DNA of 50,899 bases from Dehalococcoidia bacterium (GCA_022451965.1 JAKUNJ010000009.1:1-50899), one strand, 5' to 3'. Positions 42,688 through 50,899 are shown, numbered from the stretch's first letter. Notes: generated by a model from the letters alone, not told the origin. Translations and numbers: made by a program.

Positions 42688-43338
42688 TTAATCTTGATTC
42701 CATGAAGAATCCCAAAAATTTAGTTCATGTTTCAAAGATTCTCTGAAAATATCATTAGCTATTTTATTATCTACTTTTTCTTTAATTGAATCAACATAAT
42801 TAATTAGCCATGTTGTTACATTTTGATATTCTGGATCAACATATGCATTTATCCATCTTTCATGAAATGAGTTTTCTTTAGTTTGATTATCCTTATATAA
42901 ATTTCTACCTATTTCATCATAACCCCATTGACAGGGTAAAAGAGAGCAGGCTATTAATTCAGTTTCAAATTTATAAGCAATTGATAGAAGGTAATTACAA
43001 TATGATTGAGTGGCTAAGGAAGATTTTGAATTAATTAGATCATTTTTCTTTATTCCAAAATCATCACAGAATGACTCATGAAGTTTCATCTCAGAATTTA
43101 GGGTTTCACTTAATAAATTTGATAGAAAGCTCATAAATTCAAATGATTTTGACTTTGAAATAGCAATAGAAATAACTCTACAATATTCAATCAAGAATTT
43201 ATAATCTTGAATCATATAATATTTAAATTTATTTATATCTAAAGATCCATTTTTCATACCTAAAATAAAATCATGTTTTACATGAGTTTTATTCCATAAA
43301 TTTATATTATTAGATTTTAATTCAACTGAAAAAGACAT
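42688..43338 (-). CDS. tenA: TenA-family aminopyrimidine hydrolase (thiaminase II)
   Basis: A 216-residue all-helical protein. Residues matching the Bacillus subtilis TenA active site are D45 (IQDYKFL), C136 (SLLPCQWGYDEIG) and E205 (HELNFWD). TenA hydrolyses thiamine breakdown products to 4-amino-5-hydroxymethyl-2-methylpyrimidine for thiamine salvage. The start abuts the stop of the cyclophilin-like gene and the cupin gene follows 13 bases later, so the three are an operon. No TPP riboswitch is seen upstream, and no other thiamine genes are in the window. Confidence 0.9.
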   Translation of the reverse strand: MSFSVELKSNNINLWNKTHVKHDFILGMKNGSLDINKFKYYMIQDYKFLIEYCRVISIAISKSKSFEFMSFLSNLLSETLNSEMKLHESFCDDFGIKKNDLINSKSSLATQSYCNYLLSIAYKFETELIACSLLPCQWGYDEIGRNLYKDNQTKENSFHERWINAYVDPEYQNVTTWLINYVDSIKEKVDNKIANDIFRESLKHELNFWDSSWNQD

Positions 43339-43710
43339 CTATGCTACTATTACTTTTACTTTATCTCCCGAATTAACTGTTTTCAGAATTTCTAAGTCTC
43401 CAACTATTTTGCCCATTACATTCGTTGGAGACGCTGGCCTTATTTCGTCACCTTGACTTACTGGAGTTTTTCCAAAAAATAAACAAATTGCGTTTCCTGG
43501 TGGCCAAAAAGCTATATCTCCCAATTCAACAGTTTCCTTAGCCCAGTCATCATTTTCTTTATTAATTGAAGTTGAAAAATATATTTCTTCACCCCAAATT
43601 TGAGAAATTCCTTCTAAAGGTAATAAATTAATTAGATCTTTTGAGGTTGGAGAATCATTAAGTTCTGCTTCAATAGAAATATTTTCAAATTCGAAAATTA
43701 TCTTGGTCAT
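43339..43710 (-). CDS. Cyclophilin-like fold protein (TM1367-type)
   Basis: A 123-residue beta-rich protein: IWGEEIYFSTSI, VELGDIAFWPPGNAICLFFGKTPVSQGDEIRPASPTNVMGKIVGD. This matches small bacterial cyclophilin-like proteins of the TM1367/DUF369 type, which lack the classical peptidyl-prolyl isomerase active site. Function unknown; relatives often sit beside small-molecule catabolic genes. It is first in an operon with tenA (abutting) and a bicupin gene, which suggests a role in that pathway. Confidence 0.82.
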   Translation of the reverse strand: MTKIIFEFENISIEAELNDSPTSKDLINLLPLEGISQIWGEEIYFSTSINKENDDWAKETVELGDIAFWPPGNAICLFFGKTPVSQGDEIRPASPTNVMGKIVGDLEILKTVNSGDKVKVIVA

Positions 43711-43763
43711 TATTTATTCTTAAGTATGATTTAGGTTTTACAATTAATATAATAATACAAATC

Positions 43764-44423
43764 ATGAGTAATAAGACAGCTGTAATAATAGCCGGTGGGT
43801 TAAATAGTAGAATAAAAATGATAAAACCTCTTATTAATTTAGGTGGGAAGCAAATTCTCATCAGAATTCATGATGTTTTAAGAGATCTTTTTTCAGAAAT
43901 AATTTTAGTAATCAGCCAAGATCAAGATTCAGAGATTCCAGATCTAGGATTAGCACTAAGAATGCATGTCTTAGAAGATATTTATCCGAACAAGGGGCCT
44001 ATATCAGGAATATATACTGGAATTAATTCATCAATTAATAACGAAGTATTTATAATCGGAGCAGACTATCCTTTTTTATCAAAAAATTTTATTTCTCATA
44101 TGTTTAGTATTTCAAATGAAAATAAATCTATATTTATCAAGAACAAAGATATATTGAATCCATTACATGCAATTTATATTAAAAATGACTGGGAAGATAT
44201 CTTACTAAAAAATATTAAGTTATATGGTAATTATTCGCCAAAAAAAATCATCTCAGAATCTATCAATAATAATATTAAGATAATAGATTACACAAAATTA
44301 AAAGAAGAATTCATAGAAAGTTTATTCGATATTAATAACTTATCTGATCTAAAAAAAGCTAAGGGAATAATTACTAGAAAAGGACATGCAATAAGACCAG
44401 ATATTAGACCAGAAGGAGTATGA
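43764..44423 (+). CDS. mobA: MobA-like molybdenum cofactor nucleotidyltransferase
   Basis: A 219-residue nucleotidyltransferase-fold protein: AVIIAGGLNSRIKMIKPLINLGGKQILIRI (the AGGxSxRMGxxK-type NTP loop, here with Ile for Met), LEDIYPNKGPISGIYTGI and IIGADYPFLSKNF (metal-binding aspartate). MobA attaches GMP to molybdopterin. The C-terminus, after the LFDINNLSDLKKAK motif, is slightly extended. It ends exactly where the convergent FtsX-type permease gene ends. Related sugar-phosphate or MocA-type transferases are alternatives. Confidence 0.8.
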   Translation: MSNKTAVIIAGGLNSRIKMIKPLINLGGKQILIRIHDVLRDLFSEIILVISQDQDSEIPDLGLALRMHVLEDIYPNKGPISGIYTGINSSINNEVFIIGADYPFLSKNFISHMFSISNENKSIFIKNKDILNPLHAIYIKNDWEDILLKNIKLYGNYSPKKIISESINNNIKIIDYTKLKEEFIESLFDINNLSDLKKAKGIITRKGHAIRPDIRPEGV

Positions 44424-47400
44424 TTATTCGTACCTAAGTGCTTCAGCTGGATATGTTTTACTAGCTTCATTTGCCGGAATAACACTAGCTAAAATTGAAG
44501 CAACAACAGTTATTATTATCAGTATTCCAACTTCTACATAAGGTATAACAAACTTTGCATCTTCAAGCTCTTTAGATATTTCAAGATATATAAGCCAAGA
44601 TTGTAATGTTCCTAATCCTATTCCTACAAATATTCCAAGTAATGTAATGAATGATGACTCAATTAAAAATTGAGCTCTAATCATTGATGATCTAAATCCT
44701 ATTGCCCTAAGGACCCCAATAGATTGACGCCTTTCTACTACTGCTCTTACAGATAATACTCCTATTGCAGCTACTCCTACTACTAATCCAAGTCCACTAA
44801 ATCCTTGAAAAAGTTTGTTGAATGAATTACCAGCAGATCTTTCATCCTCAATTCTTTTCATTAGACTTTCAGAATTCATACCATTTGCCAAAAAGGTTTT
44901 TTCCAATTTTTGAGCATATTCAGGTGCATTCTCTTTATCATTAATTTCAAAATAGTATGTATCTATTGGTACATACTCTTTAGCTATCACTTCTGTCAAA
45001 GAGTCTTTAGAATAAAAAGTTGCACCTCCGCCTCCAAAACCACTTTCAGTAGCAAGTCTTTCTACGATACCAATAACTTTTAGTTCTGTAGGATCTTCGG
45101 AACTTCTAGTTTTCTTCATTTGTATACTGAATGACTGAATTTCTCTAGGATCTTCTCTTTCAACAAAAGACGTCTTAAAGCTTCTATCTGGGGGACCAAA
45201 AGGATCTCCAGAAGCTATAATTGAACCACTTGCCACAACTAAGCTAGGGTCAGATAATAGTGCTTGCCATATTTCTCTATCATTAGATCCATAATTTTCA
45301 TCAATATGAGCCATTCGCCATTTTGTATTATTTATAAAATTATCATCTAAAGAGACAAGCTTAGAACTTTTATAAGAATTATTTTCTCCGTCTAGTTCTT
45401 TCACATCAACTCCTATTGAAGATGTTCCTGCAAAGGATATAACTTCAGACATATCCAAGTAATCTTCAATATTTCCTGAAATAGGCAAAGATGTACTAAC
45501 AGAAGATTTTATATCATAACCTCCAGTAACTCTTTCAGGTTGATCAATTGACACATCGTTTAATCCATTCAAAATAGAAAATATCATTAGTGTAAATATT
45601 ATAAGTGCAAACATTGCGACAGTGAGGCCAGTTCTAAACTTAGATGCCATAGGATAGCTAATAGCAGTTTTAGTAACAGCCTTTAAACCAGAAAATCTAG
45701 ATAAGAAAATATTTAATATAAAGATCAAAATTTTGGTATTTGACATTAATAACCATACTGCTGCTGCTGTAGAAATACCTCCTCCTAATGGCCAAAACCA
45801 AGGACCAGGCTCTGATAAATCTCCAGCTATTGGTTCTAATAAATCACCTGGTAAAGAACTGCACAATAAAACTAATCCACCTTCAAATGTTCCTCCAATT
45901 TGTCCTACGCTTTCTGGATCACTTAAGAACTTAGAGGATATGAATCTAATAAATAATCCCAAAGCAAGAGCACCTCCAATTAAGCCTAAGCTAAAGTTAG
46001 CCAATGTATCTGTTTGAATACCAATGATAATAAGTAAAACTGAAAAAATTGCTAAAAGTATATACGATTGTTTCCCAAAAAGAACAAATAAAGACTTAAT
46101 TAGACTAAATGGCCAAGTTACAGGGGAAAATATTAAGTTGATAAAGTTTCTTATCTTACCTGATCTAGTAATTATTGAAATTAATATTTTTATTGGATAA
46201 ATGATATTCCATAAAACATCAATAATTTTTTTTCTTCGTGGTTCTGGAGGTTTTTTTACGAATTCATCCTTTAGCCCTCTAATAGCAACTACTATATTTA
46301 AGTTTGAAGCTCTGTATGCAGAGAAAACTACAGTAATAAATGTCAATATTAATCCACTTGAAAAGGCGATAAGTAAAGAAGTTATAGAGTAGCTAGGAGT
46401 TATAGAAAAAACATCTTCTCCTATAATATCTTGAAGTACTATAACTAAAGCAAAACTTAGTCCTATTCCGACAAGCGTACCTACTATCGCAGCTAGAAAT
46501 GAATAAACGGTACCTTCATAAGTAAATAATTGAATTAGATCTCTACGCTTTAAACCAACTGCTCTTGCCATACCTAGTTCTGTAGATCTGGCTGCTGCAA
46601 GAAGTACAAAAACAAGAAAAATAAGTAACATACCTACCATTATTGAAAAAGAACCAAAAATTGTAAAAATACTAGTTATTCCTGAAGAAACATTCTCAGC
46701 CAGCCTAACACCATCGCTCTTAGTTTCTTGAACTCTTAATCTAGTTAGATCAGTGGAAAGCACTAAAAGATTAGTAGCTTCTTTTTGCAACCCAGATTTT
46801 TCTAAAACACCCAAAATTATAAGCTGTGTTGTGTAGCTAGATATTCCAGTTATAAAATCAACATCAAAATTATTGTTCTTTAACTGATCAGACAGTTTAA
46901 TTAAGTCTTCTGAGGTTTCTTTATCAGTTTGTTCTAAATCAATTGCTTCATCGGAAATTAATCCTGGAATATTATTACTCTGAAGTAAATTGAAAATATC
47001 GGTTGCAACTTCTCTATTAGTGAGCTCAGATCTTAGAAACTTAGTAACTTCATCAGAGTTGGTTATAGATTCATCTCCATTACCCACATTAGATACCATA
47101 ATGTTTGTTATTTGATTTTTTTTGGACAATAAATTTTGAAGAGTTTCTAACTTAAAAATTACAGTTGGAAAAGATTCTCCACCAGCTACACCTTGAGACT
47201 TAAGAATTCCAGCTACTATAAATTCTGTTGATCCATTATTAGTGAAAATATTTATTTTCTCGCCTACTTTAATTTTTATAGCATCACTAGCTTCTGAATT
47301 AACATAAACACTATTGGAATTAAGATCATCGAGTAATACCTCATTATTTTTGGTATCAAATAAAATTTCACTAGAATTATTTAATTCAAGCCCCCTTATA

Positions 47401-47855
47401 TTCATACTACTTTCTGCTAAACCTGAATTATCATTTGATACAGGCAATTGAGTTTCAATATATGGCTGTAGATCATCTATCTTATCAAAATCTTTTGTTA
47501 TTTTTTTTACATATTCAAATTCTGAATAATCAAAATACTCATCTCCAAATAGTTGTTTACCAGGGCCACTTATCCTTTCATCAACTGTTCCTAAACTATC
47601 TAAAACTACAGACCTTATTGAGTAACGAACTGTGTCTCCAATACCTAATGAAGTAGCTACAATTGTTGAACTAAGCATCAAGCCTATAATTATTAGGATA
47701 CTTTGTCCTTTTCTTCTCGGAATATTTCTAGTCCCCATTTTCACAAGGATAAATCTTCTAATAGCTCCAATGGAAACAATAAGAATAATTATCAATAATA
47801 ATGCAGACATTACTAATGATAAACTTGTAGCTGGAACTCCAAAGATCTTATCCAT
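44424..47855 (-). CDS. Large ABC permease with two FtsX domains
   Basis: A 1143-residue membrane protein. An N-terminal helix (about 14-33) and a second one (GQSILIIIGLMLSSTIVATSLGIG) lead to a large extracytoplasmic domain of about 300 residues. The first FtsX domain lies near 390-520 (ARSTELGMARAVGLKRRDLIQLFTYEG). A block of extra helices spans about 570-770. A second extracytoplasmic domain follows, and the C-terminal FtsX domain ends it (VVERRQSIGVLRAIGFRSSMIRAQFLIES). Such double-FtsX proteins work with a MacB/LolD-type ATPase, encoded 6 bases upstream, to export or move lipids, lipoproteins or peptides. Actual cargo unknown. Confidence 0.88.
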   Translation of the reverse strand: MDKIFGVPATSLSLVMSALLLIIILIVSIGAIRRFILVKMGTRNIPRRKGQSILIIIGLMLSSTIVATSLGIGDTVRYSIRSVVLDSLGTVDERISGPGKQLFGDEYFDYSEFEYVKKITKDFDKIDDLQPYIETQLPVSNDNSGLAESSMNIRGLELNNSSEILFDTKNNEVLLDDLNSNSVYVNSEASDAIKIKVGEKINIFTNNGSTEFIVAGILKSQGVAGGESFPTVIFKLETLQNLLSKKNQITNIMVSNVGNGDESITNSDEVTKFLRSELTNREVATDIFNLLQSNNIPGLISDEAIDLEQTDKETSEDLIKLSDQLKNNNFDVDFITGISSYTTQLIILGVLEKSGLQKEATNLLVLSTDLTRLRVQETKSDGVRLAENVSSGITSIFTIFGSFSIMVGMLLIFLVFVLLAAARSTELGMARAVGLKRRDLIQLFTYEGTVYSFLAAIVGTLVGIGLSFALVIVLQDIIGEDVFSITPSYSITSLLIAFSSGLILTFITVVFSAYRASNLNIVVAIRGLKDEFVKKPPEPRRKKIIDVLWNIIYPIKILISIITRSGKIRNFINLIFSPVTWPFSLIKSLFVLFGKQSYILLAIFSVLLIIIGIQTDTLANFSLGLIGGALALGLFIRFISSKFLSDPESVGQIGGTFEGGLVLLCSSLPGDLLEPIAGDLSEPGPWFWPLGGGISTAAAVWLLMSNTKILIFILNIFLSRFSGLKAVTKTAISYPMASKFRTGLTVAMFALIIFTLMIFSILNGLNDVSIDQPERVTGGYDIKSSVSTSLPISGNIEDYLDMSEVISFAGTSSIGVDVKELDGENNSYKSSKLVSLDDNFINNTKWRMAHIDENYGSNDREIWQALLSDPSLVVASGSIIASGDPFGPPDRSFKTSFVEREDPREIQSFSIQMKKTRSSEDPTELKVIGIVERLATESGFGGGGATFYSKDSLTEVIAKEYVPIDTYYFEINDKENAPEYAQKLEKTFLANGMNSESLMKRIEDERSAGNSFNKLFQGFSGLGLVVGVAAIGVLSVRAVVERRQSIGVLRAIGFRSSMIRAQFLIESSFITLLGIFVGIGLGTLQSWLIYLEISKELEDAKFVIPYVEVGILIIITVVASILASVIPANEASKTYPAEALRYE

Positions 47856-47861
47856 AATAAA

Positions 47862-48536
47862 CTATACTACTTCTCCATCTTTCATACTTATTATTCTGTT
47901 AGCTCTTCCACCAACATAATCTGAGTGAGTAACAATAACGAAAGTTTGATTATTTTCTTTATTCATTTTTATGAGTAGATCCATAATCTGCTCTTCATTT
48001 TCACTATCAAGATTACCTGTAGGTTCATCCGCCCAAACTATAGCAGGATCATTCACCAAAGCTCTGGCAATAGTGACTCTTTGTCTCTGACCTCCGGATA
48101 GTTCTCCGGGTAACTGATGAAGCTGATTTTCTAAATCTACTTCTTTCAGTTTTTCTATAGCTTTAGATCTAGCATCTTTACTAGAATTCCCAGAAACTAA
48201 TAAAGGCAATTCAACATTTTCAACAGCTGTCAAAACCGGAAGAAGATTGTAGGTTTGAAACACAAAGCCCATTCTTTTTGCCCGGAATTCACTTAGTTGA
48301 TCATCATTTAATTGATTTAGTGATTTCCCCTGAATCAATATATTTCCGTCATCAATCGTGTCTAACCCAGATAAACAATTCAATAAAGTTGTTTTACCAC
48401 AACCACTTGGGCCCATAACTCCAACAATTTCTCCTTCATTTATTGAAATATTTAGGCCTTTTAGGGCATGAACCTTAATATCTTTACTAACATAAGTTTT
48501 ATGCAAATTTGAAGTTGATATAACTATTTCTGACAT
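47862..48536 (-). CDS. ABC transporter ATPase, LolD/MacB type
   Basis: A 224-residue ATPase: Walker A GPSGCGKTT, FVFQTYNLLPVLTAVENVELPLL, signature LSGGQRQRVTIARAL, Walker B IVWADEPTGNLDSE and switch histidine in VTHSDYV, all typical of the MacB/LolD/FtsE group. It precedes the double-FtsX permease by 6 bases, forming a two-gene transporter. Mechanotransmission-type ABC systems of this group use ATP hydrolysis to act on the outer side of the membrane. Confidence 0.94.
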   Translation of the reverse strand: MSEIVISTSNLHKTYVSKDIKVHALKGLNISINEGEIVGVMGPSGCGKTTLLNCLSGLDTIDDGNILIQGKSLNQLNDDQLSEFRAKRMGFVFQTYNLLPVLTAVENVELPLLVSGNSSKDARSKAIEKLKEVDLENQLHQLPGELSGGQRQRVTIARALVNDPAIVWADEPTGNLDSENEEQIMDLLIKMNKENNQTFVIVTHSDYVGGRANRIISMKDGEVV

Positions 48537-48682
48537 AATTTTTAAAATCCATTTTTTGAATAATTTATTAGAATAATGCTAACATATTGAGAATACTTCT
48601 AGAAAGTAACAATTAGTTAATATTATCCCCTTTGATAAAATGTAGAATAATACTTATATTAATGCCACATATATAGCTCACT

Positions 48683-49282
48683 ATGAAAAAAATTATCATT
48701 GTAAGACACGGACAAACTAACGCAAATGTTAATGGAATGACTCAAGGACAGGTAGATTCAGAATTGAATGAAAAAGGGATTTCTCAAGCCGAAAAAACCG
48801 GCATTTATATTAGAAATAATTATTCAATAGATGAGGCTTGGGCAAGCGATTTGAGTAGAACAAGGAAAACGGCAAGCTATATAACAAAAGAATTCTCTAC
48901 CTCGAAATTAATTAGAGAAATGTCATTTGGAGACTGGGAAAATCATCTATTTGAAAATATTTCAAAAAAATATCCAAAACTTGTAGAACAATACTCAATT
49001 GGAAGTGATGAATTCAAAGCACCAAATGGTGAAACTTTTGAAGATATGTTCTTAAGAGGAGAAGAATTTTTAACAAATATTGATCTTAATGAATCTAACA
49101 CCTGCTTGATAGTTTCTCATGGAGGATTTATGAGAACACTTATACCACTAATTATGGGACTGCCTAGAAAAAGTATGCTAAATTTTCAATTTGATAATTG
49201 CTCAATATCTGAACTCAATTTCCCAAAAAAAGATCGTGTGCCTATCTTGCATAAAATAAATTATATAGATCACCTCATCTAA
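48683..49282 (+). CDS. Histidine phosphatase (phosphoglycerate mutase-like)
   Basis: A 199-residue protein of the histidine phosphatase superfamily: IIIVRHGQTNANVNGMTQGQVDSELNEKG (catalytic His in RHG), ASDLSRTRKTASYI, EMSFGDWEN and the second histidine in VSHGGFMRTL. Small members of this group dephosphorylate sugar phosphates, nucleotides or cofactor intermediates such as alpha-ribazole phosphate; the substrate cannot be assigned. Two further genes follow on the same strand at short spacing. Confidence 0.9.
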   Translation: MKKIIIVRHGQTNANVNGMTQGQVDSELNEKGISQAEKTGIYIRNNYSIDEAWASDLSRTRKTASYITKEFSTSKLIREMSFGDWENHLFENISKKYPKLVEQYSIGSDEFKAPNGETFEDMFLRGEEFLTNIDLNESNTCLIVSHGGFMRTLIPLIMGLPRKSMLNFQFDNCSISELNFPKKDRVPILHKINYIDHLI

Positions 49283-49345
49283 AAAGATTTATTATATAAA
49301 TAATGTTAAGATGATTAAAGATAAATTTTTATTTCTAAATATAAT

Positions 49346-49588
49346 ATGGTCCAAAAAAAATCTAAAAAAAACATTTCAGAAGAAACTGAAATCGAGCTCC
49401 CCAAGGAATGCTTGAAGGTAAAAGAAGGCGTAGCTTGTCACTGGGTTATTGATCCACCTAATGGCCCTGTATCAACTGGAAAATGTAAGAGATGTGGAGC
49501 ATCTAAAGAGTTTAAGAATTCAGTGGAATTTTCTTCTTGGTATGGATCAAAATCTGATTTTGATAAAAAGAAATCTGGGAAAAAATAA
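49346..49588 (+). CDS. Small cysteine-containing protein, 80 residues
   Basis: A short polar protein with lysine-rich ends and a central conserved-looking block: GVACHWVIDPPNGPVSTGKCKRCGASKEFKNS. The cysteines and histidine (C-H and C-x-x-C) could bind one zinc ion. I believe I have seen similar small proteins in Chloroflexota and Actinobacteria without known function. It lies 6 bases upstream of the SDR gene, probably one transcript. A mapped stop, a sensible ATG and a codon use like its neighbours support a real gene. Confidence 0.72.
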   Translation: MVQKKSKKNISEETEIELPKECLKVKEGVACHWVIDPPNGPVSTGKCKRCGASKEFKNSVEFSSWYGSKSDFDKKKSGKK

Positions 49589-49594
49589 CTTTTT

Positions 49595-50371
49595 ATGGAT
49601 TTAGGTCTAAAAAATAAAAATGCCCTTATTACAGGTGGATCTAGAGGTTTAGGACTTTCATCAGCCATTTCTCTTGCTAAAGAAGGAGTCAATCTACATA
49701 TTTGTGCAAGATCTAGAGAAGATTTACTAAAAGCAAAAAAAATGCTTAGTAAATTTAAAGTAAAAGTTCAATTATCTGAAATTGATCTTTCATCAGAAAA
49801 TTCTATTCAAAATTTGTATGATCAATCATTAAGTGAATTCCAAAAAATTGATATTTTAGTTAATAATGTTGGGGGAAGCCTAGGAACAAAGTCATTAATA
49901 AGTTCTTCCATTGAAGATTTTCAAAAAGTAATGGATATTAACACATGGGCTGCAATCAGATTAACAAAATTATTTACTCCCATAATGATTCAAAATAAAT
50001 GGGGAAGAGTTATTAACATTGCTTCAATATATGGAAGAGAATTAGGTGGATCAGCACCATATATGGCGGCAAAAGCAGCATTAATAGCTGCAACTAAACA
50101 TACTGCAATAGACCTAGCAAAGACAGGAGTTACTGCAAATTGTATAGCTCCCGGATCTATAAAGCACGAAAAAGGAAGTTGGGAAAAATTTGTTTCTAGC
50201 AGTTCAAAAGAGGCTGTAGATGATTTTATAAAGAACAATTTACCAATGGGTAAATTTGGATATCCTGAAGCTGTAGGAGACACCGTGGCTTTCCTAGCAT
50301 CAAATAATGCTAGGATGATTCTAGGCACATGTCTAAATGTAGATGGCGGACAATCTAATAGCCTGTTTTAA
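49595..50371 (+). CDS. Short-chain dehydrogenase/reductase (SDR)
   Basis: A 258-residue classical SDR. The NAD(P)-binding loop is TGGSRGLG (13-20), NNVGG lies near 90-94, and the catalytic residues are S144 (NIASIYG), Y156 and K160 (APYMAAK). IAPGSIKHE and GTCLNVDGGQSNSLF complete the family pattern. It reduces or oxidises an alcohol/ketone; the resemblance to FabG-like enzymes is not specific. It follows the small Cys protein by 6 bases and ends 10 bases from the convergent rplL, with no terminator visible between them. Confidence 0.92.
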   Translation: MDLGLKNKNALITGGSRGLGLSSAISLAKEGVNLHICARSREDLLKAKKMLSKFKVKVQLSEIDLSSENSIQNLYDQSLSEFQKIDILVNNVGGSLGTKSLISSSIEDFQKVMDINTWAAIRLTKLFTPIMIQNKWGRVINIASIYGRELGGSAPYMAAKAALIAATKHTAIDLAKTGVTANCIAPGSIKHEKGSWEKFVSSSSKEAVDDFIKNNLPMGKFGYPEAVGDTVAFLASNNARMILGTCLNVDGGQSNSLF

Positions 50372-50381
50372 GAAATCTTTA

Positions 50382-50771
50382 TTATGATATCTCTACTGAA
50401 GCACCAGAAGCTTCAACCTTGGTCTTAATTTCCTCTGATTCTTCTTTAGAAACTTCTTCTTTAATAGGCTTTGGAGCAGATTCAACAAGATCTTTTGCTT
50501 CCTTTAATCCTAATGAAGTTACTTCTCTTACAGCCTTAATTACAGCTATTTTATTAGCTCCAACATCTTTTAATGTAACAGTAAATTCTGTTTTTGCTTC
50601 TCCAGCAGCAGGTGCATCACCTGATTCACCTCCTGAGGGAGCTGCTGCAACTGCAACTGGGGCTGCCGCACTTACTCCAAATTCTTCTTCTAAAGCTTTT
50701 ACAACTTCAGAAAGATCAATAACAGACATTTGTTTGATTTCTTCAATCAATTCTTCTTTTGATAATGCCAT
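50382..50771 (-). CDS. rplL: 50S ribosomal protein bL12 (L7/L12)
   Basis: A 129-residue stalk protein: N-terminal dimerisation part ([31 protein letters not shown]), flexible Ala/Gly-rich hinge (residues about 35-58), and the globular C-terminal domain [42 protein letters not shown]. It binds translation factors on the ribosome. A GGAGA site precedes the ATG. It follows a partial gene by 15 bases, matching the conserved rplJ-rplL order. Confidence 0.97.
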   Translation of the reverse strand: MALSKEELIEEIKQMSVIDLSEVVKALEEEFGVSAAAPVAVAAAPSGGESGDAPAAGEAKTEFTVTLKDVGANKIAVIKAVREVTSLGLKEAKDLVESAPKPIKEEVSKEESEEIKTKVEASGASVEIS

Positions 50772-50786
50772 AACTTTCTCCTTTAT

Positions 50787-50899
50787 TTATTTTTTATTAT
50801 CTTCTTTAGTTTTTGGTTCCTCTGACTTTGGTTCCTCTGCCTTTGGTTCCTCTGCCTTTGGTTCCTCTGCCTTTGGTTCCTCTGCCTTTGGTTCCTCTG
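50787..50899 (-). CDS. rplJ: 3' end of the gene upstream of rplL, probably ribosomal protein uL10, with AEEPK repeat tail
   Basis: Partial: only the last 37 codons are in the window, and the gene runs off its right end. They encode tandem A-E-E-P-K pentapeptides, a variant S-E-E-P-K, then TKEDNKK and stop. The uL10 body is not visible; the assignment rests only on the usual rplJ-rplL order and spacing. Charged low-complexity tails occur on uL10 of some bacteria. Confidence 0.55.
   Translation of the reverse strand, partial: EEPKAEEPKAEEPKAEEPKAEEPKSEEPKTKEDNKK
50811..50899. repeat. 15-bp tandem repeat, six copies, coding for AEEPK
   Basis: The element ggttcc recurs every 15 bases (50815, 50830, 50845, 50860, 50875, 50890). 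Units are identical except the ones next to the stop side. The array continues beyond the window edge. In-frame repeat length makes expansion or contraction possible without frameshift. Confidence 0.9.

Noticed and set aside
43711-43763. TPP riboswitch before the tenA operon
   Set aside because: The gap of 53 bases is too short and is shared with a divergent gene; no THI-box sequence seen.
45733-46017. 94-codon Pro/Asn-rich frame antisense to the FtsX permease
   Set aside because: No start signal and low-complexity translation; explained by the opposite-strand membrane helices.
49990-50328. 112-codon frame antisense to the SDR gene
   Set aside because: Shadow of a well-supported SDR reading frame.
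1-50899. CRISPR arrays, transposases, phage genes, toxin-antitoxin or classical defence systems
   Set aside because: None could be recognised; the repeats present are few, short and irregularly spaced, or coding (AEEPK).

Overview
The window is AT-rich (about 30% GC by eye) bacterial chromosome with short intergenic gaps, three tRNA genes and no phage, IS element, CRISPR array or rRNA. The content fits a marine, oligotrophic, free-living bacterium: a blue-type proteorhodopsin, two family-5 peptide/nickel-type ABC systems, a pair of sulfatases, several amidohydrolases, three Gfo/Idh/MocA proteins, many MFS exporters and several lipoproteins. The Val/Glu/Lys-rich linker behind the lipobox of the iron-binding protein resembles linkers of Chloroflexota binding proteins, so my best guess is a surface-water, low-GC SAR202-like Chloroflexota. 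This is an inference; no rRNA is present to test it.

Layout. 0-8.4 kb (minus): one likely operon for a lipoprotein-anchored family-5 binding protein, two permeases and two ATPases, followed by a small lipoprotein and an imidazolonepropionase-type amidohydrolase. 8.5-10.1 kb (minus): a TlpA-like thioredoxin lipoprotein and a degenerate Gfo/Idh protein. 10.1-12.9 kb (plus): a D-amino-acid operon (D-threonine-aldolase-like enzyme, N-acyl-D-amino-acid deacylase, 45-residue membrane peptide). 12.9-16.6 kb: trhO, then two sulfatases closed by a strong terminator. 16.6-21.1 kb: orphan Fe(III)-type binding protein, DUF454 protein, OFA-type MFS transporter, lipoprotein lipase, tRNA-Ala. 21.1-22.5 kb: a small variable patch with direct repeats, short ORFs and an HPP-family protein. 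22.6-25.7 kb (minus): panB-panC, three candidate micro-ORFs and the rhodopsin. 25.85-30.7 kb: tRNA-Gln, an orphan OppD/OppF-like pair, a class III aminotransferase, an SRPBCC protein, tRNA-Asn and a GYD protein. 30.8-34.9 kb: two coupled Gfo/Idh dehydrogenases, a membrane protein and a YeiH-type exporter. 34.9-38.2 kb (minus): a methionine operon, metY then a metX-metW fusion. 38.2-44.4 kb: two MFS exporters around MOSC and CrcB genes, then cupin-TenA-cyclophilin-like (minus) and mobA. 44.4-48.5 kb (minus): MacB/LolD-type ATPase plus a 1143-residue double FtsX permease. 48.7-50.9 kb: histidine phosphatase, small Cys-containing protein, SDR, then rplL and the 3' end of the preceding gene (probably rplJ) with a tandem repeat.

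The most interesting item is the 5' leader of the methionine operon. It has a consensus promoter, a 14-codon ORF whose first seven codons include five Met codons, and a perfect intrinsic terminator directly before the metY ribosome binding site. This is the layout of ribosome-mediated transcription attenuation keyed to methionine, with no SAM riboswitch or T-box visible. Other points worth a second look are the MetX-MetW fusion, the loss in the orphan OppD/OppF pair of the C-terminal cysteines kept by the other pair, micro-ORFs beside the rhodopsin, and two families of short intergenic repeats around 18.3-24.3 kb.
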